The notes below the pieces were generated by a model, which saw nothing but the letters and a program-made list of their open reading frames with translations, made no database searches and had not been told where the DNA came from. Shown here in pieces: positions 36,173-45,411 of a DNA stretch of 64,000 bases; position 1 is the stretch's first letter, and each line of letters opens with the position of its first letter. Made by a program: the position numbers and the translations under genes. Origin of the DNA: Acidobacteria bacterium Mor1 (GTDB lineage: Bacteria; Acidobacteriota; Polarisedimenticolia; Polarisedimenticolales; Polarisedimenticolaceae); contig CP011806.1 in assembly GCA_001664505.1 (NCBI GenBank), positions 5,027,275-5,091,274 of the forward strand, in the 5' to 3' direction.

Positions 36173-36949
36173 TCAGGGCTGGCCGGCTGCAGCGTCGGTG
36201 TTGGCGCGTATCGCGGCGGCGAGGAAGGTGGTGAGCCCCTCGCCGTGTTCGTCGATGTTCTCGCGGAAGCGCGCGTCTGCCTCGTAGAGATCGGCCAGGC
36301 CGCGATGCATGAACGGACTGCAGGGGTAGAACCAGCGGTCGATCGATAGCCGGTGCCGCTCGGCAATGGCCATCGCCTCGGCGCTCTCCGGCGAGGCTCC
36401 GGCCGCCATGGCCGCGGCCGCGTCGGCATAGATCCGGTCCTGTTCCGCCTTGAGGGTCTTCCAGTCATCGGGGGTGTAGTTGCGGGTGCGGCGGGACGAC
36501 TCCCGGTAGGCATCGGTGGCGCCCCAACGGCGCTCCGCCTCGGCCTGATGTTCCGCCGGTTCGAAGCCGTCGAACAGCTCTTTCATGTCGAAGTCTCCCT
36601 GGGCCGAGCCGTCGAGGCCGGCGATGGCCTTGTCCACGGCGCGGATCATGCGGTCGGTGGCGAGCGCCTGCTCGACGAGCGCCTCGCGCTGAGCGCGGAG
36701 CGCCGCGAGCCGGTCGAAGCCGGGGCGGTCGAGGAACTGCTGGATCTCGGTCAGGGGCAGGCCGAGGGAGCGACCGATCAGGATCTGCTGCAGCCGGATC
36801 AGATCGTCTCCGTCGTAGAGCCGGTAGCCGGCAGCGCTCCGGGCACTGGGGCGGAGCAGGCCGATCTCATCGTAGTAGTGCAGCGTCCGGACCGTGATCC
36901 CGGCAAGCCGTGCCAGTTCCTTGACCTGATAGTGCTTCGCGTCGTGCAT
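36173..36949 (-). CDS. MerR family regulator with TipAS domain
   Basis: The 258-residue protein starts at ATG 36949. The amino-terminal MerR helix-turn-helix and wing (about 6-75) carry VKELARLAGITVRTLHYYDEIGLL. A dimerisation helix follows. The carboxy-terminal half (about 120-250) is a TipA-S domain, shown by FDGFEPAEHQAEAERRWGATDAYRESSRR and WFYPCSPFMHRGLADLY. TipA senses thiopeptide-like or other amphipathic compounds and activates its own promoter. A palindromic site with a 19-base promoter spacer lies just upstream, typical of MerR control. The divergent membrane protein gene may be a second target. Confidence 0.93.
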   Translation of the reverse strand: MHDAKHYQVKELARLAGITVRTLHYYDEIGLLRPSARSAAGYRLYDGDDLIRLQQILIGRSLGLPLTEIQQFLDRPGFDRLAALRAQREALVEQALATDRMIRAVDKAIAGLDGSAQGDFDMKELFDGFEPAEHQAEAERRWGATDAYRESSRRTRNYTPDDWKTLKAEQDRIYADAAAAMAAGASPESAEAMAIAERHRLSIDRWFYPCSPFMHRGLADLYEADARFRENIDEHGEGLTTFLAAAIRANTDAAAGQP

Positions 36950-36955
36950 GGCGCA

Positions 36956-36986
36956 AGTGTGCAGCCTGACGTCGCGTGAGGGTCAA
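36956..36986 (-). promoter_or_regulatory. candidate MerR-type promoter and operator
   Basis: On the minus strand TTGACC (36986-36981) is followed after 19 bases by CACACT (36961-36956). The long spacer holds the imperfect palindrome CCTCACG-CGA-CGTCAGG (36981-36965), six of seven positions matched. Long-spacer promoters with a central palindrome are the usual target of MerR activators. The -10 match is poor. Transcription would start close to the start codon. Confidence 0.4.
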
Positions 36987-37045
36987 GCAAAAAACGTCGG
37001 CGCATACTGATGCGTGCCTATACTCAAAGAAAGGAGGGAGTTGCC

Positions 37046-37573
37046 ATGAACGCATTCGATACCGCTCGCATCGGCTTCAAACTCGTTGCCATCCTGGTGT
37101 TGATCAAGGCGATAGAGATGTTGGGGTGGATACTTGGGGTTGCCGCGATGCCGGAAATCGACGGCTATGAGCAGAGCCTTCCTCTCGCGCTGGCAGCACA
37201 TCTCGTTCCATTCTCCATCTTGCTGTTGTTTGCCGCGGTTTTGCTGCTGAAGTCGTCCGCGTTGGCCTACTTGGCGGTCGGGGAGCCTGAGGAATCGCGG
37301 AATCCCACGGAGGTCGCGCTCTACCCGGCGCTTCTCTCCGCCGTTGGGGCGCTGTTGATCGGGATGTCGCTGACCGGTCTTCCCGAGGTGTTCGTCACCG
37401 TCTCGATCGTCTCCGACGCCAACTTCGCTCCGGAGCGGCTCGATGGTTGGACCGTCAAGCCCGAGACCCGCTACTGGATGTATGGGGTGGTGCTGCAGTT
37501 CGTCGCCGGGCTCGTGTTGCTGCTCGGCAGTCGGAGGATCGCGCCCTGGATCCTCGCTCCGGCCAGGAGGTAG
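37046..37573 (+). CDS. four-helix membrane protein, unknown
   Basis: The ATG at 37046 has AAGGAGGG nine bases upstream, and TATACT at 37019-37024 is a good -10 hexamer. The 175-residue protein has four hydrophobic segments (about 10-32, 46-70, 88-115 and 140-165) with a short soluble loop of about 25 residues between the third and fourth. No family recognised. It is divergent from the MerR-TipAS gene and shares its intergenic region. It may be a membrane protein induced by the same signal. Confidence 0.65.
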   Translation: MNAFDTARIGFKLVAILVLIKAIEMLGWILGVAAMPEIDGYEQSLPLALAAHLVPFSILLLFAAVLLLKSSALAYLAVGEPEESRNPTEVALYPALLSAVGALLIGMSLTGLPEVFVTVSIVSDANFAPERLDGWTVKPETRYWMYGVVLQFVAGLVLLLGSRRIAPWILAPARR

Positions 37574-37614
37574 GGCCGAAGAACTTCATCGTCCGGCGTC
37601 ATGCAGCACCCCGG

Positions 37615-39240
37615 TCAGGAGTCGCGTAGCTGTAGCAGCCGCTGCGCGGCCCGGGCGCCGTCGATGGCGGCGCTCATGATGCCGCCGGCAAATCCCGCCC
37701 CTTCACCCATCGGGTAGAGATTCTCGAACCCGGCGGCGATTCCCGAGTCCCGGTCCCGGGGCAGGCGGATCGGTCCGGAGCTGCGGGACTCCAGGCCGAC
37801 CAGGAGCCCTTCCGGTCCGGCGAATCCCGGAATTACACGGTCGAAGCGGCGCAGGCCGCGAGCGATCGCCGCGGTTGCCGACTGGGGCAGAAGCCGGTCG
37901 ATGCGACCGGGGCAGGTGCCGAAGCTGAAGCTCGAGTGCCGCGGGTTTTTTGTCTCCCGTCCGGCGAGAAAGTCGTCCGCCCGTTGGCCCGGCGCGGTGT
38001 AGTCAGCGCCGCCCGCCTCGAAGAAACGCCGCTCGAGCTCTTCCTGAAAGGCCACCCCGTCGAAGGGTCCGTCGCCGAACTCGGCCGGGCCGAAGGTGGT
38101 GACCAGCGCCGCGTTGGCCCAGGGTGAAGAGTGCCGGGAGTTGCTCATCCCGTTGGTGCACAGCGCGCCGGGGATGTTCACGCTGGCGACGATCTTGCCG
38201 CCGGGGCACATGCAGAAGGAATGGCACGCCGGTCCGTCGGAGCCCGGCTTCGAGACCAGGTTGTAGTAAGCCGGGCCGAGCATCTCGGCTTCGGGCCCTC
38301 GTCCGTAGCGGCCGGCGGTGATCAGCTCCTGGGGATGTTCGACCCGTACGCCGAGCTGGAACGGCTTGGCCTCGACCGCGACCCCCTGATCGTGAAGCGC
38401 GCGGATCGTATCCCGGGCACTGTGCCCCGGCGCCAGGAACAACGCATCGCAGGGAAGCTCTCCGGCCGAGGTGATGGCACCCCTCACCCGGCGGCCGCCG
38501 GGGCCGAGAGCGAGCTTCTCCAGCCGCACGCCCCAGTGAAAGCGGACTCCTTCGGCTTCCATTCGGCGGCGCATCTCGGGAAGGATGCGGTGCAGCTTGT
38601 CGGTGCCGATGTGGGCCCGGGAGTCGAACAGGATCTCCTCGGGCGCACCGCAATCGACCAGCTCCTGCAGGCAGGAGATCTCCAGAGGGTCGTCGACCCG
38701 CGTATAGAGTTTGCCGTCGGAGTAGGTGCCGGCGCCCCCTTCGCCGTAGAGCAGGTTCGACTCGGGGTCGGGGACCCGGGTGCGGCGGAAGCGCACCAGA
38801 TCGCGGCCGCGATCCTTGAGCGCTGCGCCCCGGTCGATCACGTCCACCTGGGCGCCGTTCAGTGCCAGGGTCCAGGCGGCGTAGAGCCCGGCAGGGCCGG
38901 TGCCGACGACGACGGCTCGGCCGCGGTATCCGCCGCAACCCTCCAGGCGCAACGGTTGCGGTGGTCGCGCCTCACGGACCCGTCCGGACCGGAGAGCGCG
39001 TTTGAATTCCTCGCTTCCCACCGCCGTCGAGATGCCGGTCTCGACGTGGACCACGAAACGCAACCGGCGGACGCCCCGATGTTTGCGGGCGTCGATCGAC
39101 TTGCTGACGATCTTCAGATCGCCGAGGGCCTCGTCGGGGACTCCCGCCGCTTCGGCCGCACGCGAACGCAAAAGGAGCTCGGACTCCGCGAGCCCGAGCT
39201 CCAGGTTGTGGATGCGAAAACGCCGCGTCGGTTCGCTCAT
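37615..39240 (-). CDS. FAD-dependent dehydrogenase (COG2509-type)
   Basis: The 541-residue protein starts at ATG 39240. An amino-terminal domain of about 100 residues is followed by the dinucleotide motif VVVGTGPAGLYAAWTLALNG (about 110) and VDVIDRG, typical of NAD(P)/FAD-binding flavoproteins. The block LLYGEGGAGTYSDGKLYTR and the carboxy-terminal GEGAGFAGGIMSAAIDG are characteristic of the uncharacterised COG2509 family. Members are soluble flavoproteins of unknown substrate, often near thiamine or quinone genes in other genomes. The gene ends 41 bases after the convergent membrane protein gene and lies 21 bases downstream of the flotillin gene, so it could be the last gene of the flotillin operon. 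Confidence 0.9.
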   Translation of the reverse strand: MSEPTRRFRIHNLELGLAESELLLRSRAAEAAGVPDEALGDLKIVSKSIDARKHRGVRRLRFVVHVETGISTAVGSEEFKRALRSGRVREARPPQPLRLEGCGGYRGRAVVVGTGPAGLYAAWTLALNGAQVDVIDRGAALKDRGRDLVRFRRTRVPDPESNLLYGEGGAGTYSDGKLYTRVDDPLEISCLQELVDCGAPEEILFDSRAHIGTDKLHRILPEMRRRMEAEGVRFHWGVRLEKLALGPGGRRVRGAITSAGELPCDALFLAPGHSARDTIRALHDQGVAVEAKPFQLGVRVEHPQELITAGRYGRGPEAEMLGPAYYNLVSKPGSDGPACHSFCMCPGGKIVASVNIPGALCTNGMSNSRHSSPWANAALVTTFGPAEFGDGPFDGVAFQEELERRFFEAGGADYTAPGQRADDFLAGRETKNPRHSSFSFGTCPGRIDRLLPQSATAAIARGLRRFDRVIPGFAGPEGLLVGLESRSSGPIRLPRDRDSGIAAGFENLYPMGEGAGFAGGIMSAAIDGARAAQRLLQLRDS

Positions 39241-39261
39241 GGGCGTCTGCCCGCGGACTCG

Positions 39262-40896
39262 CTACGCCGGGTCGGCGGGCTTCTCCCGCGGCGCCGGTGG
39301 AGACGCAGGAGCAGCCTTCTTCACCTTGGCCTTGCTCCCGTCGTCGCCGTCCTCATCCTCGTCGGTCGCCCGAATCTTGCCGAGGACCTCGGGGAGGTCG
39401 ATGCCCGCCTGTTCGGCCAACTCATGAATCGGCGGCAGTGAGCCGATCAGCCCCCGCAGGAAGTTGCTCGTCGAGCCACCCTCCTGGTTGCCGCTCTGTC
39501 CCGAATCCCAGACGGTGATCTTGTCGATCTTCAGGTTCTGGATCGCCTTGACCTGTTCGGCCACCAATTCCGGCAGTTTCTCCACGATCAAGAGCGAAGG
39601 AGCCAGATCCTTCCGCTCGCCGCAGATGTTGATCAGCGATTCGTAGCCCGCCGCCTTGGCGTCGAGCACCTTGCGCAGGCCCTCCGCCTCGGCCTCGTAC
39701 TTGGCCAGCACCGCGTCCGCCTCACCCTTGGCGATGCGGCGCACGCGCTCGGCCTCGGCCTCGGCGTCGATCTCGATCTTCTTGCGCTCGATCATCTGCT
39801 GGGCGATCTGGGTTTTCTCCAGCCGCGCCATCTCCTGCTCTTTCTCGGCGAGCAGGACGTCCCGGGTCGCGTTGGCCATGGCGACTTCACCGCGGCGCTT
39901 CGCGTCGGCGCGGCGCTCGTCGAGCTGGGCCTCGTAGTCCGCGATGTTGGCCTTGGACTGGTTCTCACCCTCGACCGCGGTGGCTTCCAGCGCGGCGATC
40001 TTGATGCGCTGTTCCGATTCGGCGTTCTTGGTGCCCTGGGCGGTAAGCGCCTGTTGTTCGGCAACCACAACGGCCTGCTCGCGCTGGGCGGCGGCCTCAC
40101 CGGAGACACCGTCGGCTTCCAGCTTGGCCACCTCGATGCGCTGGTCGCGCTCGGCCTGCTTCTGGCCCATGGCCGACTGTGCCGTCTGGCGGGCGACCTC
40201 GACCTGCATCTCGCGGTTGGCCGTCGATTCGCCGATAGAGCCGGAGCGGTTGGCCTCGGCGACCTCGACCTTGGCCTTGTTGATCGCTTCCGATGCGGCC
40301 TTTTGACCCAGGGCCTCGATGTAGCCCGACTCGTCCATGATGTCGCGGATGTTCACGTTGATCAGTTCGAGGCCGATCTTGTTGACCTCGGTGCTGACGT
40401 TCTTGTTGACCAGGTCCAGGAACTTCTCGCGGTCCTGGTTGATCTCCTCGATGGAGAGGGTCGCGATGACCAGACGCATCTGACCGAGGATGATGTCCCG
40501 GGCCTGGGCGGCGATCTCCTGGTCGGCCAGGCCGAGCAGGCGCTCGGCGGCGTTGTTCATGATGTCCGGTTCGGTCGAGATGCCGATGGTGAAGGTCGAA
40601 GGGACGTTGACGCGAATGTTCTTCTTGGAGAGGGCGCTGGTCAGCTCGATTTCGATGGTCATCGGCTCGAGGTTCAGATAGTCGAAGCTCTGCAGCAGCG
40701 GAATGATGAACGTGCCGCCACCGTGAAGGCACTTCGCCGCGCGCTCGCCGGCGACCCGGCCGTAGACCACCAGTACCCGGTTTGAAGGACACCGCCGGTA
40801 CTGACGCACCAGCAGCATCATGAAGAAGGCGACGATCAGGATGATCGCGCCGGCAAGCCCCAGCATGCCCAGATTGCCTGTGAGTTCCTCTAACAT
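39262..40896 (-). CDS. flotillin-like SPFH/band-7 protein
   Basis: The 544-residue protein starts at ATG 40896 with GGGAG upstream. An amino-terminal membrane hairpin (about 10-32) precedes an SPFH/band-7 domain (about 40-190). A long Ala/Glu/Lys-rich coiled coil follows (about 195-420) with EEA-like repeats, typical of flotillins and YqiK/FloT. The tail is acidic, ending DEDEDGDD and Ala/Pro. Flotillins scaffold ordered membrane microdomains and bind partner proteins; they are often encoded beside an NfeD protein, as here. The tail after residue 500 is less conserved. The hopanoid operon in this window supplies the sterol-like lipids with which such domains are often linked. Confidence 0.94.
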   Translation of the reverse strand: MLEELTGNLGMLGLAGAIILIVAFFMMLLVRQYRRCPSNRVLVVYGRVAGERAAKCLHGGGTFIIPLLQSFDYLNLEPMTIEIELTSALSKKNIRVNVPSTFTIGISTEPDIMNNAAERLLGLADQEIAAQARDIILGQMRLVIATLSIEEINQDREKFLDLVNKNVSTEVNKIGLELINVNIRDIMDESGYIEALGQKAASEAINKAKVEVAEANRSGSIGESTANREMQVEVARQTAQSAMGQKQAERDQRIEVAKLEADGVSGEAAAQREQAVVVAEQQALTAQGTKNAESEQRIKIAALEATAVEGENQSKANIADYEAQLDERRADAKRRGEVAMANATRDVLLAEKEQEMARLEKTQIAQQMIERKKIEIDAEAEAERVRRIAKGEADAVLAKYEAEAEGLRKVLDAKAAGYESLINICGERKDLAPSLLIVEKLPELVAEQVKAIQNLKIDKITVWDSGQSGNQEGGSTSNFLRGLIGSLPPIHELAEQAGIDLPEVLGKIRATDEDEDGDDGSKAKVKKAAPASPPAPREKPADPA

Positions 40897-41024
40897 ATTT
40901 CTCCCTGCCTGCCTGCCCTCCGTAGCTTCGGCGTCGGAGGGCCCCCGCTAGGAGCCTTCTCTCCCTCGATGCACGATGGAGAGCGCGGGCTCAGTAATGG
41001 AACCGAATCGAGGTTGCCGGCGGA

Positions 41025-41624
41025 TCAGGCGTTGCCGCCCGAAGCCTCCAGCGGCTCGACGAGCAGAACGCCGTCGTCGCGAACCTCGACCACCTTGACC
41101 GCGTCGAAGGCAGGGATCTTCGGTCCCGTGCTCGACGCCGGTAGCACCTTCTTGCGCCCGGAGACGCTCACCTCGACCTGGCCGTCCCCCTTGCCTTGCT
41201 GGGGGATCGTCAGGTAGACCCGGGCCGTGCGGCCGACCGCCGTTTGCAGGTCGTAGTCCACCCGCAGGTTGAGGCGCCGGGTCAGGTACATGAGCCCGGA
41301 AGCGAACGACATCATCAGCACGCCGGTTCCCAGGGAGATCGCCGCCGAAGGCGCGCGGCCGAGATCCCAGTCGAGCCGGCAGGCCAGCCCCATCCAGCCG
41401 GTGCCCATGAAGAACGCCAGCAGGGAAAGGACCGAGAAGAAGGTGAACGAGGCGTCGCTGTCGAAGTCGACGTCGCCGTCACCGACATCTCCGTCGGCGC
41501 CGAAACCGGCGAAAACCAGACGCAGCAGGAACAGGCCGGTGCCGACAATCGCCATCAGGAAGTAGGCCACGGCGTCGAATCCACGCTCAGCCAGCCCTGA
41601 AAAGTCGAACAGCAGGTCCCACAT
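41025..41624 (-). CDS. NfeD-like membrane protein
   Basis: The start is ATG 41624 (MWDLLFDFSGL) after CGGAGC; longer frames add basic residues with no ribosome site. The 199-residue protein has about four membrane helices in the first 120 residues, with an acidic Asp-rich stretch (DGDVGDGDVDFDSD) between the second and third. It ends in a small beta-barrel (about 130-195, OB-fold, with TAVGRTARVYLTIP), the usual NfeD carboxy-terminal domain. NfeD partners flotillins in bacterial microdomain assembly. It is 128 bases upstream of the flotillin gene. TTTATA (41718-41723, minus-strand TATAAA) is a possible -10 element about 90 bases before the start, but no -35 is clear. Confidence 0.88.
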   Translation of the reverse strand: MWDLLFDFSGLAERGFDAVAYFLMAIVGTGLFLLRLVFAGFGADGDVGDGDVDFDSDASFTFFSVLSLLAFFMGTGWMGLACRLDWDLGRAPSAAISLGTGVLMMSFASGLMYLTRRLNLRVDYDLQTAVGRTARVYLTIPQQGKGDGQVEVSVSGRKKVLPASSTGPKIPAFDAVKVVEVRDDGVLLVEPLEASGGNA

Positions 41625-41864
41625 GTAGATCGGTCGCTCCGTATTGCCCATCCGGGGCGGTCTGCCTGGAGGTACGTTCCCGCCAGCCTGCCGGTTCCCT
41701 TCCTGGGTCGAGGGATCTTTATACACGAGTCGGCGCTTTTTCTTCGCGGACACGACAGTTTCCTTGATGACGCAGAGGTGTTGCACGCTTACAGCAGCGT
41801 CGACGGGGACTTGACGGTATGAAGACGGGTAGGGACTACGATCGGGGCAACCGCGGAGGCCGCC

Positions 41865-43967
41865 ATGATCGATCGACTCGGGAAATATCGGATCACCCAC
41901 CTCTGGGCCGGCGCGTGTCTCGCTCTGGCCTGGGTCATTCTCGGCCCGCCGATCCGGGCCGACGACACTCGCTGCGCGGAGTTGATCGAGTCCGCACCGG
42001 CGGACGCGGATGACGTGCGGATCGCCCTCGAGGTCCTGGAGACCTGCCCGGACCGCTACCGGCTGGAGATCCTCTCCGACGAAAGCGAGTACGACCCGTT
42101 CCTGTTCTTCGACGAGCTCGAACCACAAGAAGCGCGGGAGGTGCTGGGGCGGGTCTCGCGCTTCGTCAGCGACGAATCCGATCCGTGGGTGATCTACCTG
42201 ACCGGGGTCGATCTGGCGGAGTGGGTCGACGAGTCCGACGACCTGGATTCGATCTTCGAAACGCTTCTGACCCACCGGGCGCCGGGGGTGCGGCGGTCCG
42301 CCGTGGATTACTTCGGCGAGTACGGTCGGCGGACCGAGCTGCTACGGGACATGTGGGAGAGCGAAACCGACTCGGGGATGTTGAGCGCATTGATCGGAGC
42401 GTTGGCCTACGAAGGGTACGGACTGCCCGGTGTCGACGATCTGATGTGGCACACCGATCAGCGGCTCGCCGCTCGTGCCATCGGAGTGGTGGCCCACGAG
42501 GGCGGGGATGACCGCTACTCGAGGTTGATCGAACGCGCCTCGGCCGGTTCGCCCGAACTACGGCGTCTGGCGATCAGCGAGTTGGGGCTGGTGGTTCGGC
42601 CGGGTGAGTGTCAAGGATGCGCCGATCATGAACTCGACGAGGACACGCTTCGTCAGATCGAGCAACTCGCGGCATCGGTTTGGGAGTCGAGCAAGGACAC
42701 GGGGCTTCGTTCCGAGGTGATGGAGCTCTACACCGCGCTGGACGACGGCCCCGGCCGGGCCATCGCGCTCGCTCGGGAGGAAGCGTGGGTCGGCCCCGGC
42801 GATTCTTCGAGCCAATCGGTCTACCTGCTGACTCTGTCGGAAAGCGAAGCCGACCGGGATCTGTTGATGCGGTTGGCCGTCGAGGCTCCGGCGGAAACCA
42901 GGGCTCAGGCGATCGCGGCAATCGACCGGTTGGTGGCGGGGCCCAAGGTTGAACGGATCATCACCGCGGCATTGGCTCCCGGGCAACCGAGATCCGTGCG
43001 CCACGCGGCGCTGGGGGCGTTGTCCGGCAGCGAGTCGATCGCGGTCTTGCGCATCAAGGCAGGCGTCGACCCGGCACCCCCCAGGCCGACGGTCGATGAA
43101 CACGGTTCCCCGGAGGATTGGGGGCCGAAACAGTTCGCGGCGTTGCGCCTCGCCGGCTTCGGCGAGTTCGATGAAGAACAGCGTGCCGCCGCCCAGGAGC
43201 GCCTCGATCGCGCGCTGTTCGCTGCTCCGCTCCTGCGGCAGCTGGCCGACGACGACCCGGAGGAGTGGGTCCGTGAGCGGGCGGTCGAGGAACTCGAATC
43301 CTTGTTCCCCGAAGACCCCACGACGATTGAGACGGTCGTCCTCTCATGCGGGATGACGGTTCGCAGCAGCCCCGGCACCTGGACCTCGATTCGCGGTGAT
43401 GCGTCGCAACGCTGCATGGCGGGCCCGGGGCACGAGGACGTGAAGGGTGGTATCCGGGCCGCGCCCGGTGAAGTTCTCGGGATCCAGCAGCGGTTCCACG
43501 ACGGAGACCGGCTGTGGGTCTCGGTGTACTCCGAAGAGAGCGATAGCTGCTGGCTGGAGATGGATCGGCTCCGGATCCAGGAGGCCGAGGTCACCGACGA
43601 TCCTGCGGAAGAAGAGCCCGCGGAGCCCACGAGCCCGGTTCGCTGGGAGCTCGATCTCCCGCGTGAACGGATCGCCGGTGCTGCGTTCTCTTCTTTGCTC
43701 GCGGCGGACATCGTCGAAACCTTCGACCCGGGAATCGATGTGGTCGGCGTACGGATCGAGATCGATCCTCGGGATGACCTCGCTCTCGGCGCGCTCAAAG
43801 GCGCGGCGAGCTTGCGGGATACCGCGCTGGACCGGGTCGTCGAGGACCTCCTCGAGCGGCGCTCCCGTCTGGGTCTCGACGTCGCTGGGTGGGAAGCGTG
43901 GAGCGCCGAGCCCGAGGAGTTGCGAGAGCTCGATCCGGTCGAAGCGGGTGGGGAGGCCGGCGGCTAG
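41865..43967 (+). CDS. large secreted protein with HEAT-like repeats, unknown
   Basis: The ATG at 41865 has CGGAGG upstream. The 700-residue protein has a signal peptide (1-32, with LALAWVILGPPIRA) and an acidic mature part. The middle (about 60-480) is built of short helical repeats of HEAT/ARM type. Examples are THRAPGVRRSAVDYFGEYG and APAETRAQAIAAIDRLV. A beta-rich section follows (about 490-580, with cysteines and TVRSSPG) resembling an SH3b-like domain. The last 130 residues are acidic and helical. No catalytic motif is present. It is probably a scaffold or binding protein in the periplasm. The stop overlaps the convergent gene by four bases. Confidence 0.7.
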   Translation: MIDRLGKYRITHLWAGACLALAWVILGPPIRADDTRCAELIESAPADADDVRIALEVLETCPDRYRLEILSDESEYDPFLFFDELEPQEAREVLGRVSRFVSDESDPWVIYLTGVDLAEWVDESDDLDSIFETLLTHRAPGVRRSAVDYFGEYGRRTELLRDMWESETDSGMLSALIGALAYEGYGLPGVDDLMWHTDQRLAARAIGVVAHEGGDDRYSRLIERASAGSPELRRLAISELGLVVRPGECQGCADHELDEDTLRQIEQLAASVWESSKDTGLRSEVMELYTALDDGPGRAIALAREEAWVGPGDSSSQSVYLLTLSESEADRDLLMRLAVEAPAETRAQAIAAIDRLVAGPKVERIITAALAPGQPRSVRHAALGALSGSESIAVLRIKAGVDPAPPRPTVDEHGSPEDWGPKQFAALRLAGFGEFDEEQRAAAQERLDRALFAAPLLRQLADDDPEEWVRERAVEELESLFPEDPTTIETVVLSCGMTVRSSPGTWTSIRGDASQRCMAGPGHEDVKGGIRAAPGEVLGIQQRFHDGDRLWVSVYSEESDSCWLEMDRLRIQEAEVTDDPAEEEPAEPTSPVRWELDLPRERIAGAAFSSLLAADIVETFDPGIDVVGVRIEIDPRDDLALGALKGAASLRDTALDRVVEDLLERRSRLGLDVAGWEAWSAEPEELRELDPVEAGGEAGG

Positions 43968-45103
43968 TTCGCCTGGTGGCTGGCCGTGTCGGTTTCGACC
44001 GTCGTGGGCTCTTCGGGGTCGCCCTCGACTTCGACGGTGAAACAGTGGCGTCCGGCCTCGTGATCCCAGAAGCGGGTTCCACGGCTCAGCCGCGTGCGGT
44101 CCTCGCTGAATTCCGCCTGCTCGAAGGTCGCGCAGATCTGGTACGTCTCATCATCGATTACCCGATACTCGTAGGGTTGCGCGGTATCCGGATCCTCGAT
44201 CGCCGCCAGGTGGACGTTGCGGTCGGCGGATAGGGTCTCCAGATCCTCGGGTAGCCGGCCTACCCGCTCCTCGTAGTAGTCGATGGCGTTGGCGATGCTG
44301 TTGAGGTGCTGCACCCGCCGGTCGTCCATGCGGCCGGCCCGTGCCTTCCCGGGACTTCCCACGGTCCAGAGCCCGACCGCGATGGCGGCGGTCAACGCCA
44401 GGCCGGCGAAGGTGATTCCGGCGCGGAAGGCCGGGGCGGGCCGGGCAGGGGCCTCTCCCTTGCCTTCGGCGGGCGCACGATCGTCCTGCCGCAGATCCCA
44501 ACCGAGAAGCGTGCAGGCGGCGCCGGCGATGCCCCCCACGATCAACGCTTTCAACATGAAGCGTGCCGTCAGCTCGCCGTCGAGCAGGTTGAACAGCAGG
44601 GTGACCAGATCGCCGACCAACACGCTGCAGGCGACGAACAGGGTCAGGTAGGTCAGCCACTTGCGAATCCTGGAGGCGCGGAGGTGCGGCTGTCGAGCCA
44701 GTCCGCGCTGGACGCGCCAGCACATGCCGACGAACAGGGGGGCCGAGATCAGGAGCCATGCCGTGGACCAGCGAATGCCCTCGAGCACGCGCTCGGGGGT
44801 CAGCCAGCCGACGGCAGGGTCGGGCATCGCCAGATCGACAAACAGGAACAGGAGCGAGCCGAGGCTGATCGCCGTGGCGTAGAGCGCCGAAAACAGCAGC
44901 AAGTAGACGAAGGCTTCCCGGGCTGAGACGTAGGGGCGCGGTTTCGGCACGGGCACCGTGTAGGGAACATCGGCGTAGACCGAGAGCGCCTTTTCGACGG
45001 CGTCCCGCCCCCACCGCGCTTCGAGCAGCACCTCTCGGATCGAGCTCCGGCTTTCTCCGGCGCTCAGCGCCCGATGAACGAATTCTGCAAGTCGGTCACT
45101 CAT
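43964..45103 (-). CDS. membrane protein with DUF5671-like helices
   Basis: The 379-residue protein starts at ATG 45103. A short amino-terminal soluble part (about 1-60) contains two helices, EFVHRALSAG and REVLLEARW, like a helical adaptor. Four to five membrane helices follow (about 62-215) with FVYLLLFSALYATAISLGSLLF, the DUF5671 pattern. The protein ends in one more helix (about 240-258) and a soluble domain of about 110 residues that is likely extracytoplasmic. That last part has NVHLAAIEDPDTAQPYEYR, typical of small all-beta domains after membrane proteins. Role unknown. The opposite-strand stops overlap by four bases. Confidence 0.75.
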   Translation of the reverse strand: MSDRLAEFVHRALSAGESRSSIREVLLEARWGRDAVEKALSVYADVPYTVPVPKPRPYVSAREAFVYLLLFSALYATAISLGSLLFLFVDLAMPDPAVGWLTPERVLEGIRWSTAWLLISAPLFVGMCWRVQRGLARQPHLRASRIRKWLTYLTLFVACSVLVGDLVTLLFNLLDGELTARFMLKALIVGGIAGAACTLLGWDLRQDDRAPAEGKGEAPARPAPAFRAGITFAGLALTAAIAVGLWTVGSPGKARAGRMDDRRVQHLNSIANAIDYYEERVGRLPEDLETLSADRNVHLAAIEDPDTAQPYEYRVIDDETYQICATFEQAEFSEDRTRLSRGTRFWDHEAGRHCFTVEVEGDPEEPTTVETDTASHQAN

Positions 45104-45411
45104 GACGACCCCCTCGTCGGTACCGGCTCCGGTGCCGGCGAGTCGAGGATTGCACCTGGGAGCGCAAAGTGCGACCTGTTTCGGTTGAGTCGCGCGATCA
45201 TGCCTCGAAGGGATCGAATAGCGCTACTTTACGGGCGCAGGCCGCGGACGCGGGGCCTGGGCTCGAGGCACCTCCGCGGGGGCTGGGCGATGCCCGTGGG
45301 GGCACCAGAACCCCGAATAGTTCTATCGGTCATAAGTGCAAGGCACATTTCTTGTCCGAATTGATCCGCGGCACCATCTTTCACCGGGTCGGGGGGACGG
45401 AGGGGTCTGTC
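45104..45411. other. 308-base region upstream of the TonB receptor
   Basis: No coding frame with a ribosome site lies here. Two small hairpins are visible: CAGGCC/GGCCTG (45238-45243 with 45254-45259) and GGGC/GCCC (45285-45288 with 45292-45295). A GGGG/CCCC pair follows near 45300-45314. The structured block ends about 100 bases before the receptor start, which fits a leader RNA. I looked for cobalamin, TPP and c-di-GMP riboswitch cores and did not find them. The last 100 bases are AT-richer and may hold the promoter. Confidence 0.4.

Noticed and set aside
45104-45411. Cobalamin riboswitch before the TonB receptor
   Set aside because: No B12-box or conserved core was seen, only short GC hairpins.
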